The notes beneath the pieces were generated by a model. It worked only from the letters and a program-made list of their open reading frames with translations. It searched no databases and was not told the DNA's origin. A program made the position numbers and the translations under genes. This document shows positions 52,501 through 56,485 of a DNA stretch of 64,000 bases, in pieces (the stretch's first letter is position 1; each line of letters opens with the position of its first letter). The DNA is from Amphibalanus amphitrite (Eukaryota; Arthropoda; Thecostraca; Balanomorpha; Balanidae): positions 1,550,001-1,614,000 of the forward strand of contig NW_024881531.1 in NCBI RefSeq assembly GCF_019059575.1. The letters run 5' to 3'.

Positions 52501-55500
52501 TCAAATCGACTCAGACAGACTCAGAACGACTCAGACAGACTCAGGCAGACTCAAACCGACTCAGGCAGACTCAGAATGACTCGACCGACTCAAACCGATT
52601 CAGATCGACTCAGATCGACTCAAACTGACTCAGACCTACACATCCGACTCAAATCGATTCCGATCGACGCAGACTCAGAACGGCTCAGACAGTCTGTGAG
52701 TCTGTCTGAGCCGATCGGAATCGATTTGAGTCGGTTGATTCGGTCTGAGTCAGTTTGAGTCGTTTTGAGTCTAGCTGAGTCGGTCAGAGTCGATCTGAAT
52801 CGGATTGAGTTGGTCGAGTCAGTTTGAGTCTGCCTGAGTCGGTTGGAGTCTGACTGAGTCCGATTGAGTCTGTCTGAGTCGATCGGAATCGATCTGAGTC
52901 GGTTGAGTCGGTCTGAGTCAGTTTGAGTCGTTCTGAGTCTACCTGAGTCGGTCTGAGTCGGTCTGAATCGGTTTAAGTTGGTCGAGTTAGTTTGAGTCTC
53001 CCTGAGTCTGTCTGAGTCGTTCCGAGTCTGTCTGAGTCGATTGGAATCGATTTGAGTCGGTTGAGTCGGTCTGAGTCAGTTTGAGTCGTTCTGAGTCTAT
53101 CTGAGTCGGTCTGAGTCGATCTAAATCGGTTTGAGTCGGTCGAGTCAGTTTGAGTCTGCTTGAGTCGGTTTGAGTCTGCCTGAGTCTGTCTGAGTCGTTT
53201 GGAGCCTGTCTGAGTCGATTGGAATCGATTTGAGTTGGTTGAGTCGGTCTGAGTCAGTTTGAGTCGGTCGAGTCAGTTTGAGTCTGCCTGAGTCAGTTTG
53301 AGTCTGCCTGAGTCGTTCTGAGTCTGTCTGAGTCGATCGGAATCGCTTTGAGTTGGTTGAGTCGGTCTGAGTCAGTTTGAGTCGTTCTGAGTCTTGAGTC
53401 GATCTGAATCGGTTTGAGTCGGTCGAGTCAGTTTGAGTCTGCCTGAGTCGGTTTGAGTCTGCCTGAGTCTGTCTGAGTCTGCCTGAGTCGATCGGAATCG
53501 ATTTGAGTCGGTTGAGTCGGTCTGAGTCAGTTTGAGTCGTTCTGAGTCTATCTGAGTCGGTCTGAGTTGGTACGCTATCTTCTCCTACCCAGTGACGTCA
53601 CAGCATGCGTCGGCTTGGCACGGCGGCCTAATACAGGGTGGGGTGCGGCTGATTGTGGTATCTCGCTTTGGTCGAGTTGGGCTGCCAAACTTGGCAGTTT
53701 CGCAAAAGCGTAGCCCACAATTAGCCGCACCCATCTCAACCCTCCTGACATCAGAGCGATCAGCTGAATCCTAAAAACGCAGCCTGCATCCGTCGTGTGA
53801 TCATGTGATCACTGTTACTAACGGAGATCCAGCTATCTGTTCAGCAGGCTCGGAGGCAGTGAACGGTCCCAAACAGAGCAGCCTGCCGTGTTTAACGTCA
53901 CTGGCTGAATAACGTATACAGCAGGGCGCTGGTTGCCATGCGACATCACTGCATGGGCTAGGATGTGATTAGAATGTAATTACCAGGGTAAAATTGATGG
54001 GCATGTAATCGAGACAAGCATGTGCGAAATGCTAGACTGTGAGCATGGGTGATTGATAAATGAGTCCATCAATTAGCATGTCGTACAATGTGACAAGCTT
54101 AATAAAGGTGAGAGCTCAGAGCTAAAGGCGTGCCAGACTTAGATTACCATAAAATATCCTTCACGAACTGATGTGACAGTCGGAAAACAGTCTGGCATCT
54201 CCTGCAAATGTATCCATAAATATCCAAAAGAACTAACAGAAACGCTAGACACATGACACCTCATATCATCAGAGAGTGGTTACTTATTCGTCCGTGCGAA
54301 GCATCCTTGAGCCACGTGTCGTCTCTCACAGTTGAAAAGCACGCCACCGTCGACCGTTGGCTGATACCGCGCCGAGTACCTGCACCTGCAGGCTGCATCT
54401 CATGACTCATGACTCAACGACTCCATGACTCAACGGCTACGAGTCGAGCTCGGCCCGCGGTGGCGAAAGTGTCAAGACGCGAAAAGCCTCGGGACTTGAC
54501 GTTGATCAAACACTCGAAACGATTCGACAGACAACAGCGCGACATGTCCAACCAATGAGGTAAGACCGATCATCGTGCACATTGTGTGCATGAGCTATTG
54601 ACCTGGTGCACAGTGCACAGTCCCCACGCCATTCACGAGTCACGGACACACGAGTCACGAATGAATGAGTCACGAAGGTCGCTCGGAGGGTGCATGGTAA
54701 AGCCTGAGTGCTGTTCACGGGCACCTGCGGTAGCTGCGGTAGCTGCGGCTCGGCGGTCAGCCGGGTAATGACGTCACAGAAAGTGGGGATGGGGCGGGTG
54801 GTGTGACGTCATACGGCTGCGGTCGGCTGCGGTCGCCTGCGTCTCCTGCGGTCGAAACGATCCGACCGCAGCGGCCGCAGGAACCATTTGTCATACAAAG
54901 TGGCGCGGCAGTTGCGCATTCGTGTAACTTGGGCGCAAAATTGACACAGCCGCCGCAGACGAACGCGTGATGACGTATACACAAGTGGGCGGGACTTTCA
55001 GCCTGCGATCTACCGCAGCTACCGCAGTCACCGCAGGTGCCCGTGAACAGCACTCCGGTCGACTGTTCTCCCAGCAAACGACGATCCGGTCAACCAACAT
55101 TGCGCATTCACTAGATTCGCAACTGCCCGTAATTATTCCGCCTCGCTTATGTTTTGCGGCGTGCTGCACAAAAAGCAGTATTGGGTCTGCTACCTAGGCA
55201 TGGAATCAGACGTCGTCAGAACTGGGGAGCGGTCAGCGTCATCATACTTAATCAGACTTTATCAGGTGTCATCTCATCAGACGTCATCAGCCGCCATCAG
55301 GTGTCATCAGCCGCCATCAGGCGTCATCAAGCACCATCACCCTAATCAGCCGCCCTTAGTGTCGGGTGGGCGGTCGGTCGCACCCAGAGTCTTGCCGCCG
55401 TCGTTCTGTCCTCACGCGATCACGACTAGAACTCGGTCCAAACTGGACCTGTGGCGTCGTCCCACAGCGCTGGGCGCCGCTTCATGATCCTCACAAAAAC

Positions 55501-56430
55501 AGTTTATGCAGCCATCAGACACAAAAATGGTCCGTCGTTGCATGACAAACGGGTTAATGATTAGATTGAACACCGCGCGACGGGCCGGCACACGCCAGCG
55601 ATCGTAATCGCCGACAGAAATTCGGTAATTGGTCGGAAATAGCTAACGATGCCGGGAACTCACCTTGATTCGTGAAACGGAAATGACATAGACCATTATG
55701 AATGGTCTTTTTGATAGCTCTAACGCTAACTTTATAACGTTCAAGTGCCATAGACCAGCAAAACAATGCTTTTGATGAATTCGGTACTCTGATGTGGGAT
55801 GACCGCTTATGGCTCGTTGCTAAGCAGCTATAAAGCCTTTCGAGCACGATGCTGCATTGTTAAGAAGAATGTAATAGCTAGAAACAGACGAATGCCTGCG
55901 CCTGCTAATTGCAATCAACACCAGCCCCGACACAGTCCATGTCTCGGCCAGCCCAGCTGTCAATGCGTCACAGCACCTCTACTGACTGATCCAATATTTA
56001 CGCTGAAACCAGAGCACAAAGCAGACCCGTACCTCCACCACAGCCTGTGGCGATATCTCCCCCGCGCCTGACGTTACCACCCAACTGACCGGCGTCGGTA
56101 GCAACGTCGATTGCGTCGGTAGCGACAGTACTACGTGGCACGTGCAGCTGCCGGTCACTTCCTGAGCCGTCGGCCACCGCCGCCGGTTGTATCATTTGGC
56201 AGGCGGTACTGAGAGCTGGGGCGGGAGGTGCGTTTATTTTCGCAGCGAAGGCGCCTGCAGTGCCATGACTGAGCGGTACTGAGCATTCATTGAACGGTGA
56301 GTTACGCGAGAAAGGAGGGTCTGTTTTGAAAATGAGTGCCTGAGCTTTTTGAGTTATGGGACGCTTTTTTCATCGTTATAAGGACTGTCACTGCCAACGA
56401 CCAAATTAAACTTTTAATAGTCTGAAATAT

Positions 56431-56485
<55 letters not shown>

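Noticed and set aside
51639..52628. 329-residue open frame rich in [12 protein letters not shown] repeats
   Set aside because: It is the translated 10-bp minisatellite arm of the Foldback-like element; three units make a 30-bp, stop-free periodic frame. Not a gene.
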